A DNA stretch of 64,000 nt from Sepioteuthis lessoniana (GCA_963585895.1 CAUZXS010004341.1:7501-71500), one strand, 5' to 3'. Positions 10,601 through 21,215 are shown, counted from the stretch's first letter. Program-made: numbers and translations. The notes: generated from the letters alone by a model not told the origin.

Positions 10601-11570
10601 ATAAGATAATAATTATTTTATTATAATATCTGCCTGATAATTGTTGTTTGTAAAACTTCACGAAACCTAAGGTCGCAGACAAACTTCCATGGTATTTTTA
10701 CGACCAGTGAAATTTTTGGTTAGCGAGGAAGATGGTGTAACGTATGTGTGTTTACGTTCAGTTGTTTCCTCGCTAAGAGTGTAATTCCCTCGCTAGGTTT
10801 GTAAGGTAATAAAAGGAAGGATGAAGAAGTAAGATGGCGATAGTCGAAAGGTGTTTTTATGAATAGGTTTTTATTTGCAGCATGGATTATTGGGTTTGTT
10901 TTTGGTGCTGCAAGACTCGTGGTGAGAAAGATTGTGAGAATTGAGACGAAATTGAGTTATGAGAAGTTGAGAAGGTTGAGATGGCAGCGTGTGTCGTCGG
11001 ACGTGTGAGGGATTGTGTTCGTTGTAGTTTAACGAAAGCCATGTTGCAGTTGGAGGAATTGAACTTTAGAGTCACCGTGAATTTTGTGCGTCTGGTGGAG
11101 AGTTTGCGTTGTCTCCATTAAGGTGGCCCAGAGGTGAATTAGTAAGTAGGTGTCAAGAGCGGAATAAAAGCATCGCGTTGACATAGCCAATTTTGGGGGT
11201 AACATAAAGCTGTGCCTGTGCGAGACATCTTGAATGCATCTAATTTATATTCAACCGGGATTCCTTGCAAGGAGTCCATAAATTAGATGAGTTCCCTCGT
11301 GTGTCCATGCTGCTGCTAGAAGAGCCCCCAGTGATACGTCTGCACTGGGCGGCGTTGTCTAGCTAAAGAGAGTTGCTATTGCTATAGAAGATCGGCCAGT
11401 GTGACGTCTGCACTGGACGGCGTTCTCCAGCCAAAGAGACTGGGTTTGGCAGCTTACCCAATTTGCTGCCCGGAAATGAAAGGTCCGGGATGAATAGGAT
11501 AAGTCATCCTGATTGGGTGAAATTAAGTGTCGAATTAAATTGCACGCCAAACCAAAATACGAAATTTCCC
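10600..11570. other. GC-richer non-coding block with two nested inverted repeats and a tandem duplication
   Basis: Contains TTAGCGAGGAA/TTCCTCGCTAA (10720-10730 and 10766-10776) around an inner AACGTA/TACGTT pair. It also contains CATCTAATTTAT/ATAAATTAGATG (11237-11248 and 11278-11289) around the near-palindrome GGATTCCTTGCAAGGAGTCC. A 78-bp unit containing CGTCTGCACTGG and GGCGTT is duplicated at about 11318-11395 and 11396-11455. Open frames are short and do not resemble any family. It might be an old retroelement leader or a transcribed non-coding region. Confidence 0.45.
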
Positions 11571-11599
11571 TTCTACTACAGTATTAAATACATAAAATC

Positions 11600-12050
11600 T
11601 AATATATATTTATTATATATATATATATATATAAAATCAGATCTTTTGTTCTGACTTATCTGTCTGAATAGCGAGCTAACAGCATAAACCTGTTCACATT
11701 TAAAACTTCCCCGATCTATAGATTGTGTCTCAGATATATCTACCTAGATATCAGAATATTTTCAAATCTATGTAATGTTTTTATTTAACTGTCAGTATGT
11801 CTATCTATCGATATATATATATATGTGTGTTTGTGAGGATCAGCAGATGTTTTGCTTGAATTTATCAGTCTGTTCGTCTAACAAGTTATAGGATTTACAC
11901 TCCTATACTTTTAAAATGGCCGTGATACCACTTGTTTCCGAAACAAAGATGGCGGACGTTAGTAAACTAATCAGTCTCGGGAACCTATTGGGCAGGAAAG
12001 TCACGTGATTTGTGCTCACTACTACATCCGCAACTTTGATTTTGTCCCGC
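11600..12050. other. Stretch without a recognised gene
   Basis: Short TA runs near 11613-11632 and 11811-11824. The segment 11885-12050 is moderately GC-rich. No gene was recognised. Confidence 0.4.
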
Positions 12051-12058
12051 GCATTGCC

Positions 12059-12066
12059 TATATATA
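12059..12066 (+). promoter_or_regulatory. TATA-like site
   Basis: TATATATA follows a GC-richer segment (TTTTGTCCCGCGCATTGCC) and precedes non-repetitive pyrimidine-rich sequence that ends in a (TC)n run. In a TA-rich genome this could be chance. Confidence 0.2.
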
Positions 12067-12115
12067 CGCTCATCTTCCAAGAACTCGTCTTTCCCATTTT
12101 TACTTACAAAAACGG

Positions 12116-12117
<2 letters not shown>

Positions 12118-12181
<64 letters not shown>
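12118..12181. repeat. (TC)n microsatellite, about 32 units
   Basis: Uninterrupted TC units. Minus-strand Arg-Glu repeat frames across it are artefacts. Confidence 0.97.
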
Positions 12182-12187
<6 letters not shown>

Positions 12188-12854
12188 GACTTTCAGCCAT
12201 AAACCCCACAAAAATGTATATATTCAGCAACATTTTTCTTTCATGTTCTACCTTTTTGGTTAGACTTCTTTCAGCCTCGAACTGAGCTTCAGAAATTTCG
12301 TCAAACCCCGAGAGAAACATCCAACATGGGAGAAGACACATGCCTCCAAGAATACATTGCTGTATTTTTATGTATCGATATATCGCATGAAATACTTTGT
12401 CAACATACATTTTATAGTCTACAGGACACTTTCAATATTTAGTCTTTTTCCATAATATTCGTGTTAGTTACACACATACACACACGCACACACACAGAGG
12501 AATATTCAACAGACTAAACTAGAATATTTCTAATGTTTCCTTTTTTCATGTATTTGTACATATATAAACTTAATTTTGTTTATATTGCTTTATTTTGAAT
12601 GTTCTTTTGTCCGCGTCGTTTCACTTCGTGTACTTCATTTGCTTTTCAATAATGAGTCACCACAAAATGGGGGACCATAAATATTACACCAAACAACAGT
12701 ACCCTCACAAAGTTAACGACGTGAAACTATTCAGATTTGAGACTGCTCGAATCTAGAATATGTCTCTCAAATTTATCTATCTGCTTGAGCTTCTTAGAAG
12801 TATCTCTTTAAGACTCTTTGGACATACTTTCAGCTTATAAATCAATGTATCCCC

Positions 12855-12855
<1 letters not shown>
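12182..12855. other. AT-rich stretch without a gene
   Basis: Only a short (AC)n run near 12472-12496 stands out. Confidence 0.4.

Positions 12856-12857
<2 letters not shown>

Positions 12858-12894
<37 letters not shown>
12858..12894. repeat. (TC)n microsatellite
   Basis: About 18 TC units. Confidence 0.95.
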
Positions 12895-12897
<3 letters not shown>

Positions 12898-13035
12898 GTC
12901 TTTTGATCGGAAAAAATTTATTGTGAAATCAGTGAACAAAATGTATCAGGAGGTAACCAATGCATCCTGCAATATCAAGAACAGCGTCAATACTGAACGC
13001 ATTCATATGTGACATCACAGCACAGAAGACAAGGG

Positions 13036-13276
13036 TGAGTGTCTTCGTGGTGTAATGGTTAAAGCGATGGACTGCGGAATGGTAGTTTGTGAGTTCGAAC
13101 TCCAGTCGCGCTATTACGTTCACTTTCGGGCAAATACCCTTGGGAAAGGTATGACCCCCCTTATCATCCCAGCTGTGTGTTTAATAGTACCACGACAGTT
13201 CTTTTAGGAGAATGGCTGTGGCATTAAATAACCAACAAAGTTTGAGATGCCATTAAACAAAGAAACCAAACAAAAC
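13036..13276 (+). mobile_element. SINE-B copy, best preserved
   Basis: The tRNA-like head has an A-box-like TGGTGTAATGGTTA and a B-box-like GAGTTCGAACTCCAG. The body has CGCGCTATTACGTTCAC and CCCTTGGGAAAGGTATGA. The 3' tail GGCATTAAATAACCAACAAA, then GAGATGCCATTAAAC, ends in an AACC/AAAC-rich run. The same tail sits at the end of R1 copies although the upstream bodies are unrelated. Confidence 0.85.
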
Positions 13277-13378
13277 AAAAGACTAATATCATATAACAGT
13301 TGGTAAACATTAAGGATCTTTTTCACACCGGGGGCAAAGATGCCAAAGAAATACATACTGAACATGATGCTGTATATA

Positions 13379-13628
13379 GTAAGTAAGTAAAGTTGGCGAC
13401 TAGAAGGCTCCCTTTTCAATAGCTACTACACCGAGGTGTAGGGGAGGGCGCTACTCCTTTCCCTGGATTGCTCCACTTTACCTTCGATACGTACCTTATA
13501 TTGTTGAGTGTTAAACAAGGAGGTATCAAGTACCATTTTTAAAGTTTTTGGTATGATACAACCTGGGATTGAACCCAGGTCTCCCGGAACATTGGCAAAC
13601 ACTTTACCCTCTTGGGCAATGAGCCGGT
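13379..13628 (-). mobile_element. SINE-A copy
   Basis: Plus-strand text starts with GTAAGTAAGTAAAGTTGGCG, the complement of the (CTTA)n tail. It ends with GATTGAACCCAGGTCTCCCG (B box region) and CAATGAGCCGG (5' end). Confidence 0.9.
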
Positions 13629-13644
13629 TATAAAATTTGAATCA

Positions 13645-13717
13645 TGGTTCTGGTGGGGATCGAACCCAGGGCCTCTCGTGTGTGAAGCGAGCGTGATAAC
13701 CGCTACACTATGGAATC
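13645..13717 (-). tRNA. tRNA-Val(CAC)-like gene or pseudogene
   Basis: The minus strand gives a 73-nt cloverleaf-like sequence. D arm GTGTAGCGGTTATCAC; anticodon arm CTCGC-TTCACAC-ACGAG with CAC (Val) in the loop; T arm CTGGG-TTCGATC-CCCAC; end CAGAACCA. Both internal promoter boxes are present (TAGTGTAGCGG and GGTTCGATCCC). Mismatches in the acceptor stem (three of seven pairs), the last anticodon-stem pair and the first T-stem pair suggest a pseudogene or the head of a tRNA-Val-derived SINE. It starts 17 bp after a SINE-A. Confidence 0.55.
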
Positions 13718-13797
13718 GAAATGAGCCAGAATAGCGAAATACAAGGTCTAATGTTGTAAACTAGTGCAAAAGTGAAGCGGTCCTAAGGCGTATGTAA

Positions 13798-13843
13798 TTA
13801 TGTGTGTGTGTCTGTGTGTCTGTGTGTGTGTGTCTGTGTGTGT
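13798..13843. repeat. (TG)n microsatellite
   Basis: TG run with TC interruptions. Confidence 0.9.
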
Positions 13844-13889
13844 TGTGGAGATCAATAAAAAATAAGTGAAAAATATTATGAATTAAAAT

Positions 13890-15358
13890 ATATAACAGAT
13901 AGCAGAAGCCTCAGACAGAAAGCAAAATCCACGCATGCCAAAAAGACAGACTTACTGGCACCAACGAGAAATCCGCTCTCACTTCAGCCTTACGGACGAA
14001 CCAATCCCAAAAAGTATTAATAATCAACTAGTCTTCAAACTAAGACAGTTTACACATGAAGAACTCAATTCAGTATTGAGAAAAATTAAAAATTAAAAAA
14101 AGCAGCAGGGCTTGATGAAATACCACTAAAAGTTTGGAAGAGAAGGGAACGACATACTGCTCAGATACTATAACGTCCTTTCCCCAAGAAGGGTGACCTC
14201 GAAGTAGCTTAAGACCTACCGATATATTACCCTTACATCCATTGCGGCTAAGATCTACAATACTCTTCTACGCAACCACATAGAACCAAAAATTGAGAAA
14301 ATACTTCGGAAGAACCAAAATGGCTTTCGGAGAAATCGATCCATGACATCACAAATTTTGACTATCTGTCGAATACTAGAAGGTGTTTGTGCAAAAACCT
14401 CGACGCAACACTTTTATTCGTCGACTTCTTCAAGAAATTTGACTTCATACACAGAGGGAAGATGGAGCAAATACTTCTCGCCAGCGGCCGCCCCAAAACA
14501 CAGTCGCAACTATAATGATGCTGTTTAAAAACACAAAAGTGAAAGTCCGCTTACCATATGGAGACAGACTACTTCGACACTGTAGCAGGTGTGCTGTAAA
14601 AAGACACATTAGCCCCATGCTTGTTTATTTTCTGCCTAAACTACGTGCTTAGAACGTCTATTGATTTAATGAAAGAAAACGATTTTAAGCTGGCAAAGGA
14701 AAGAAGCAGAAGATACCCCGCACAAAATATTACGGACGCAGACAACGCCGATGGCATAGCACTTCTAACAAATGCACCCGCCCAATCCGAATCCCAGCTA
14801 CGTAGACTGGAGCGAGTAGTAGGGGGCATAAGCCTTCATGCGATTAGCAAAAGTATGGACAGCTATCGATAGGCTATCGGTCATATGGAAGTCAAACCTA
14901 ACTGATAAAATAAAACGCAGTTTTTGCTAAGCAGTGCTCATGTCGATACTGAAATATGGATGCACCACATGGACCCAAACTAAACGTTTGGAGAAAAACC
15001 TTGACGGCACAAGAATGCTCTGAGCTATATTGAACAAGTCCTGAAGGCAACACCCAACAAAGTAGCAGCTGTACGGCCACCTACCTCCCATCACGAAAAC
15101 TATTAAAGTTAAACGAACCAGACATGCGGGACACCACTGAAAAAGTAAGGACGAACTCATAAGCGGTGTACTCCTGTGGACCCCTTTATACGGACGAGCA
15201 ACGGTTAGACAACCACCTACAACCTATATACAGCAGCTCTGTGCTGATACAAGATGTAGCCTGGAGGACATCCTGGGAGCGATGGACGATAGAGACGGGT
15301 GGCAAAAGAGGGTCAGGGAGATATCTGTTGACAACGCGACATGAGGATGATGATGATG
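13890..15358 (+). pseudogene. Decayed RTE-type LINE reverse transcriptase
   Basis: Frame-shifted and stop-interrupted but readable as a non-LTR reverse transcriptase in the order expected. AAGLDEIP near 14103-14127; LTSIAAKIYNTLLRNH near 14231-14280; KNQNGFRRNRS near 14310-14343; LLFVDFFKKFD near 14415-14445; then the catalytic region, where YADD has become NADG (about 14743-14754), so the enzyme is dead. The C-terminal part (ILKYGCTTWT-like near 14945-14972) matches the better copy at 27.1-28.1 kb. It ends in a (GATGAT)n-type tail near 15343-15358, as RTE elements do. The 5' part with endonuclease is absent. Confidence 0.85.
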
Positions 15359-15359
15359 A

Positions 15360-15955
15360 CTTGCCGGAAGCGCACGTGTTCATCAAGTCTCGGACTTAGA
15401 AAGAGATTGCGTCTCCTGTAGCAGCGGCCTCAATTTAAAAACACCTACTGGACATAATGATCGACCTTAAACTTACCACCACCGAAAATTACAAATATAT
15501 TTCAACGTCCTGTTTGGGAAACGTGACATATTCCTACTGGTTCAGGAAAACTTTTCAGTCTGAAAATAGTCATTTAAACCCCCCCCAAAAAATGTTGAAA
15601 TTTAAAAGGTATCTTCGTCTCTTTCCTTCCTTCATTCCTTCCTTCCTTAAATTCTCTTGCAGCTTTCCACAAAAAAAAAAGAAGCCAACAAGAATGAGGC
15701 AAGAACAAAGGAGTCAGAAACATAGACCTCAAACCAACGGTAAACGACCAACAAACCACGAAACTACAAACTCAAACAAATAATACCCAAACATAACTTT
15801 TCTCAGTCCCATATGGATGTGGATGATTACAAACCCCTCCTTACGAGCAGAATAAGTTTGAAGGTCATTTTTATACCGGTTTAACATATTTGATTTCAGA
15901 GTTTTCATTCTTTTATACCGATCGTATAACCAAGGTTAATGAGCCGAGGCTGCTT
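15360..15955. other. Stretch without a recognised gene
   Basis: Mixed AT-rich sequence with a short CTTC-rich run near 15614-15648 and an A-run near 15671-15680. No gene is visible. Confidence 0.4.
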
Positions 15956-16418
15956 TCTTGTATTTTATGGTGTATCAACCCTTATGGTTTATTTAATGCC
16001 AAATCCAATATTATACATATATATACGATTCGTACGCGAATAGTTTGAAAGTAACATTATTCTTAAACGAGCTAGAACTCATTTGTTTACACACAGTTAA
16101 TGAGTTTCAAGTATTTTTATCCAACACTAATAATGCTCTTGAATATCAATCTTTTGTTTTCGCACAGTTAAAAATTTGCTATTCAACACTAATAATTCTA
16201 ATATCAATAATTCCAAATGAAACATTTAACAGTTATATTTAACCCACAAATGAGATGCTAACAGGTACAACGACTTCGGGTCGGAGTGGACCTGAGAGTA
16301 ATGGTAATGAAGAGGTGCTCAACATTTCCTAAACAAGACTAAAGCCTCATCAGCAGCAGTGGTTTAATGTAATATTCAGAACACTAAAGGATTTCAAGTA
16401 TTAGTATCTATCACTAAT
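15955..16418 (-). repeat. R1 repeat, left part, interrupted at 16,425
   Basis: Plus-strand text is the complement of R1. It includes the tail (GGTTTATTTAATGCCAAATC near 15980-16005), the TTTGTTTACACACAGTTAA modules and the TACAACGACTTCGGGTCGGAGTGG module near 16266-16290. The R1 sequence resumes after the 415-bp insertion that follows. Confidence 0.7.
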
Positions 16419-16424
16419 AATTCT

Positions 16425-16839
16425 TTCAAGAGACTGAATGTAGTGGTCTCCCTTGTCACAGTCTTTGAGGAACTCTCTCGCGTCACGAATCCTTTTACAT
16501 CACGTGATGAGGCGAAACCCGGAATCCGCCTCTTTTCGAACAGAACTTCGGCGGCGACACACATGATGCCTTCCTATTTTACCAGACCTGAGAAGTAGTA
16601 AGTGGTTTCCACCTCTTTGTTGAATGGACTTTTTTCCATGTTCATCGAACGCATTATGATTGCTTGGGACGGGAACTTAGTTTCTCTCGTTTCTTGTAGA
16701 ATTAGATGTTATATCGTTATAAATAACTTGTCTGTTCTTCCAACTAAATATTCTGTGTTAGGTTACTCTCTTTTGGAAAACTTAATGCATTATAAGAAAC
16801 ACTGTGTTATCTACGAATTAACAGCTCGTTAAATCTTGT
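16425..16839. mobile_element. 415-bp insertion in R1 flanked by AATTCT
   Basis: R1 text breaks after AATTCT (16419-16424) and resumes at a second AATTCT (16840-16845). The inserted segment is richer in CpG (CACGTGATGAGGCG near 16501) and carries a TATAAATAA-type site near 16717. It has no open frame of note. The ends are not TG...CA, so an LTR identity is not supported. It may be a non-autonomous DNA element. Confidence 0.5.
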
Positions 16840-17165
16840 AATTCTATTCAACATTATTCATTCGCTTGCCCACAGTTAAACGGCTTCAAGTATAGTAAAA
16901 TACTTCATAGTTCTATTTGACAGATACATGGGACTCTAAATGGTATTGGCATTCCGGGTCAGAGTGGACCTGAAAGTAATAGCAGTACAGAGGTGCTCTA
17001 CATTACTCAAAGCTTTAGAACTCGAGCTTCACTATCAAATGGCTTAATATCATTCCAAGACCTTTATTGAGAGAAAGGTTTTACTCCTTTGCAAAAGTGC
17101 AGTTAGCTGTCAGGGTCCCATCTATGGTTCAAATAGAACAGTTTGACAATTACACAGGGAACTTG
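16840..17165 (-). repeat. R1 repeat, continuation
   Basis: CTTGCCCACAGTTAAACGG, GACTCTAAATGGTATTGGC and TCCGGGTCAGAGTGGACCTG (with variation) follow the R1 order in complement. The end near 17,110-17,160 overlaps a second, oppositely oriented R1 fragment. Confidence 0.65.
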
Positions 17166-17315
17166 TGTTAAATTAAATTTCTTGAAGTAGAACTGATTTT
17201 ACATTTAACTGTGTGTAATCAAATGACTGATGTTTAATTGAAATGTTTGTGATACATTGTAATACTTGGAACCATTTAACTGCGTGTAAATGAATGAGTA
17301 ATGCTGAACAGAATA

Positions 17316-17579
17316 AAGTAAGTAATGTAGGTGACCGTAGTCGAGGGCGACCAGAAGGCTTCCTTTTCAATAGCTACTACACTGAGATGTAAGGGAGGAC
17401 GCTACTCCTTTCCCGGGATTTCTCTATTTTATCCTTGATACGTACCTTCTATTGCTGAGTGTTAAGCAAGGAGGTATCAAGTACTATTTTTAAAGTCATT
17501 GGTATGACTCGACCTGGGACTGAACCCAAGTCTCCCAGACTTTTGGCGAACACTCTACCCACTAGGCCAATGAGCCGGA
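17316..17579 (-). mobile_element. SINE-A copy
   Basis: Complement of SINE-A from an AAGTAAGTAATGTAGG tail to CTAGGCCAATGAGCCGG. B-box region GACTGAACCCAAGTCTCCC. Confidence 0.88.
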
Positions 17580-17727
17580 TAGAATAATTAATGTTAAATA
17601 ACAATTTTTATAATCACTTCACTGTGTACAAACAAAAGATTAATATTAAATGGAAATGTTAGTGTTTGATCGTAATAATTGAAACCATTTAGATATGTAG
17701 AAATAATAGCAATACTTGTGTTCAAAT

Positions 17728-17965
17728 AGTTAGCGACCGTAGTCGAGGGTGCCCCAAAGGTTCCCTTTTTCAATAGCTACAACACCGAGGTGGAGGGGAG
17801 GGCACTACTCCTTTTCCTGGATTGCTTGATACGTACCTTGTAATTCTGAGTGTTAAGCAAGTAAGTATCAAGTACCATTTTTAAAGTCTTTGGTATGACT
17901 CGACCTGAGATTGAACCCCGGTCTCCCAGAACATTGGTGAACACTCTACGAACTAGGCCAAAGAG
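17728..17965 (-). mobile_element. SINE-A copy
   Basis: Complement of SINE-A from TTAGCGACCGTAGTCGAGGG to AACTAGGCCAAAGAG. B-box region GATTGAACCCCGGTCTCCC. A 19-bp internal part of the body is missing compared with the neighbouring copy. Confidence 0.88.
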
Positions 17966-18009
17966 AATTCATTTAAAAATTAAATTACTAACAAACTCTT
18001 CACTTTCGA

Positions 18010-18092
18010 TTGATCCTCGCCTACACCTCGGTGTATTAGCTATTGAAAAGGGGGTTTTGGGGGGTCACCCTCGACTACGATCGCCAACTTTA
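18010..18092 (+). mobile_element. SINE-A 3' fragment
   Basis: Only the last 80 bp or so are present (CTACACCTCGGTGTATTAGC to ACTACGATCGCCAACTTTA). Its orientation is opposite to the copy 45 bp upstream. Confidence 0.8.
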
Positions 18093-18099
18093 TAATCAT

Positions 18100-18300
18100 G
18101 TAATTGTATGCAAACAAATCAGTGATGTTAAATTAAATTGTTAGAGTTAGAAATACTTGAAACCGTTTTAAAAATTTCATAAATAAAATATGTTCAAAAA
18201 TCATATATTTAATGCATATGTACTATCAGGATTTGGCATTAAATAACCTACAAATGTTGATATGACATGAAACCCAAATAGGCAAACATCTTCCGTTTAC
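18100..18300 (+). repeat. R1 3' part with SINE-B-type tail
   Basis: GTTCAAAAATCATATATTTA, then GATTTGGCATTAAATAACC and TGATATGACATGAAACCC, as at the end of other R1 copies. Confidence 0.7.
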
Positions 18301-18559
18301 TTTTAAAAATAATTTCTATTATTTATTTATTGATAGTGAATCGTTAGTATTTATATCGTTCTGTCGACGAGGCTAAGAATACGCTGACTGTGTCCCCCTT
18401 AAAAAATAAGATTGAGTTTACCGGCACGCTGACCTATCTAGGGGTATTTTATGCCTTGAAGTTAGGGAACCACATTTATTGTGCGTTTATATTTACATTT
18501 TTATTTAGTTATTTCGTAAAAGTTGTTATTGGGGGGGTATTTATTTTTATTTTTTGCTC

Positions 18560-19250
18560 ACAGTATCCTCGAAAACGAATGATTTTTAAACAGATCTATT
18601 TTACCCATAGAGGAGACCCTAACAGGTACCACCACAACAGGTCAGTATGGATCTAGGATTATGGCAATGAATACGTACTCGACATACTCTAAATTTATGG
18701 TCAAATAGTAGGGCCGATGAGGCCCTTTAACTTTGGTATGGCAACCGATCAGGGAGTAGGAAAACTCTGAATTCCAACCTGTATAAAAACGAACCTGTGT
18801 CACATCCTGCTTGTGCAAAGAGATTGGGTTAATACATATGTTCGGTCTTATGATCTTAGGACTTTTCCTATTTGTTTGAGAGGAAAACATACGTTTTTAT
18901 GAACAAAGAGAAATATGTATAAAAAAAAGCCTGAAAAGAGACAGACTCGTGTCGTACAAGGAAACAGTTAGGTTTATTTAACCACAGGCAGAGACATGCA
19001 TCTTTGACCAGGAAAAGAAGCTGTTTTAACTTTTCGTGCAACCGTCAAATACACGTCCATGTGTGTCATGGCCGATTTCAAGTCTGTATTCATTGTCCCT
19101 CATGTCTACTCGAAAACAATCATTTTTAAACAGATCTATTTGAACCATAGAGAGAACCCTAACAGATACAACCACCACAGGTCAGAGTGGATTTGGGAAT
19201 AATGACAATTAATGAGTACTCGACATTCTCTTGGTTCCAAGAACTGGAGA
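18560..19250 (-). repeat. Duplicated R1 segment flanking a SINE-C fragment
   Basis: About 125 bp starting GAATGATTTTTAAACAGATC (near 18577) recurs near 19117 with about 85-90% identity by eye. Both include CCTAACAGGTACCACCAC-like sequence and ACTCGACAT. Between them lie a plus-strand SINE-C fragment (18690-18835) and about 250 bp of unrecognised sequence with a TTTATTTAACC motif. Confidence 0.6.
18690..18835 (+). mobile_element. SINE-C fragment
   Basis: Reads TTTATGGTCAAATAGTAGGG through AAAACTCTGAATTCCAACCT to TGTGTCACATCCTGCTTGTG, the distal two thirds of SINE-C. Confidence 0.7.
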
Positions 19251-19407
19251 CTCTCCATCAGATTAAGTTTAGCATCATAAAATAGACACCTTCGTTTTTG
19301 GAGGAGTCATATACAGTCAGTATATTCGAAACCCCACCGTGTATTCTTACAAGATCAAGAGTAACAACTGTCTTTAGATGTGTGGGGGAGAGTGAGTGTA
19401 GATGTGA

Positions 19408-19520
19408 GAGTTTACCCAACCCTTCTTCACGAAGAGGATGTGACACAAAGCTAATTTTTAAGTGAAGTAAAGCTCTTTTGAATCAAGAGTTTTTCTTCTA
19501 CTGCCATACCTGGGCTCAAG
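19408..19520 (-). mobile_element. SINE-C fragment
   Basis: Complement of the SINE-C end: AGAGGATGTGACACAAAGC, GAATCAAGAGTTTTTCTTC. Confidence 0.6.
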
Positions 19521-20190
19521 GACTCAACTCAATCTGGAGAGAAGAAGTGTAGGGAACGAATAAATAAATAGATAAATTTGAAATTAAATTTAAAAATAAA
19601 TAAATAAACAAATAAAAAGAAAACTATTAAATTTGCAGAAACTCCCCGAGGTTTCTAACAGGAAAAGGAGATGACGCATGCGTAAAAGAAAAAAGGCATT
19701 TCCTCTGGACAAAGGGGACCATATTATCTTTTTCAGGCAATGTCCGTCGAACCAACAACACCACTTTGCTGTCTGGTGTTTTGGGCACCATGCATACGTC
19801 TTTGGACCTAGCATCGGTTAGTCCCTTCACCCAGTAGCAGCCTCTCTCTATCGGTCAGCACTATGCTGAAATATACAAGACCCACAACAGAACTATAAAC
19901 TAACTCTTGCCGGACTTTGACAAACTTCCAAAAGAAAACTAACCCTTATGGAAGCCCGAAATACCAAATGAGGACAAATACATACATGAAACGATTTAAC
20001 GTACTTTTGACACCTTAACTGGGGGATTCAACTATTTCAATGTATTCAGGAAAAACTCCCTCATCAACGGAATGGTTGCTGAACCCAGTAAATAAAGGAA
20101 AGTATAAAAGAAACGTCTTCGTCTCTTATCTGTCCTGTCTTTTCATTTTGTATACTTCTTTTTGGAACTTCCTTGGGCATGGCATTACAC
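19521..20190. other. Stretch without a recognised gene; TATA-like site near 20,103
   Basis: Moderately GC-rich between 19,680 and 20,110. TATAAAAGAAACG lies at about 20,103-20,115 on the plus strand and could be an LTR or gene promoter remnant. Short minus-strand frames here resemble no family known to me. Confidence 0.3.
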
Positions 20191-20256
20191 CGACTAACTA
20201 ACGTGGGGGTAAAATATAATATAACCAAAATATGGAGTGAGATATCTGACGCCAAC

Positions 20257-20345
20257 ATAACCAACGAAATACAAACGCTACCAACGAAATACCAACGCAA
20301 CCAAAGTAATACCAACGCAACCAAAGTAAAACCAACGTAACATTA
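20257..20345 (+). repeat. 20-bp minisatellite
   Basis: Units of the type TACCAACGCAACCAAAGTAA repeat four to five times with an exact 20-bp spacing in the last units and more divergence in the first. Confidence 0.85.
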
Positions 20346-20490
20346 AGCCTAAACCCCACAGAAGCAATGTCTTTCCCAAGGGCATTAGCGTGAAGGAAAA
20401 CACACACAAAAATACCTCGTCCAGTATTTGAACTCTGGTTGCTGCTTCTATTTCTAACGATGATAACGGTTACAATGCGCACAGCACCCC
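20346..20490 (-). mobile_element. SINE-C 5' part
   Basis: Complement of a tRNA-like head: CCAGTATTTGAACTCTGG (B-box-like) and TCTAACGATGATAACGGTTA. The body is cut off after the AAGGGCATTAGCGTGAAG segment. Confidence 0.6.
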
Positions 20491-20863
20491 TTGTTAAGAA
20501 AACTGCTTAAAAATTGACTAAATTTCCACTCGTAATTGTAAAATAATTATTTTTGATTGACGAAGTAGATCAACGAAACGGTAACCCATTTATCAACTAT
20601 CTTGTATAATTCTTCTTTCTCAAACTTTAAGAACGTTCACTTCAGGCGTCATTTAAACATAAAGAATCGAGTGTTTACTTTTACTCCCCTTCTTTTTGAA
20701 CGGTATCAGAACGCTAGCTGGAGTATCAGGCGTGGCTGGGGAAAGCGTTATCTAGACTTAAAGGTTACTAAGTAAATTTTAACACATATGGGGAAGATTT
20801 ATTGGAGAATATTAGTCGCTAGGATAGCGGAATGAGAAAGCATGTATTTACCCAAAATCTCAG

Positions 20864-20865
<2 letters not shown>
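20491..20865. other. Stretch without a recognised gene
   Basis: Non-repetitive, no domain-like open frame. Confidence 0.4.
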
Positions 20866-20913
<48 letters not shown>

Positions 20914-20953
20914 CTTAATTTTTGGTTTCATAGGTGTTGCACTTAAAATTTGA

Positions 20954-20985
<32 letters not shown>

Positions 20986-21067
20986 CAAGGCCATCTCTCT
21001 CTCTTTCTCCATGCATGAACTTATATATATATATATATATATATCATTGAGGCCTATTGAAAGAGCA

Positions 21068-21121
<54 letters not shown>

Positions 21122-21182
21122 CATTTACCCATATATATAACTTAATTTTTGGTTTCATAGGTGTTGCACTTAAAAATTTGAC

Positions 21183-21215
<33 letters not shown>

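Noticed and set aside
10887..11075. 62-codon minus-strand frame in the GC-richer block
   Set aside because: Short, Ser/Thr/Gln-rich, no domain or splice support visible.
12005..12410. Ser-Leu and Arg-Glu repeat frames
   Set aside because: Translation of a (TC)n microsatellite.
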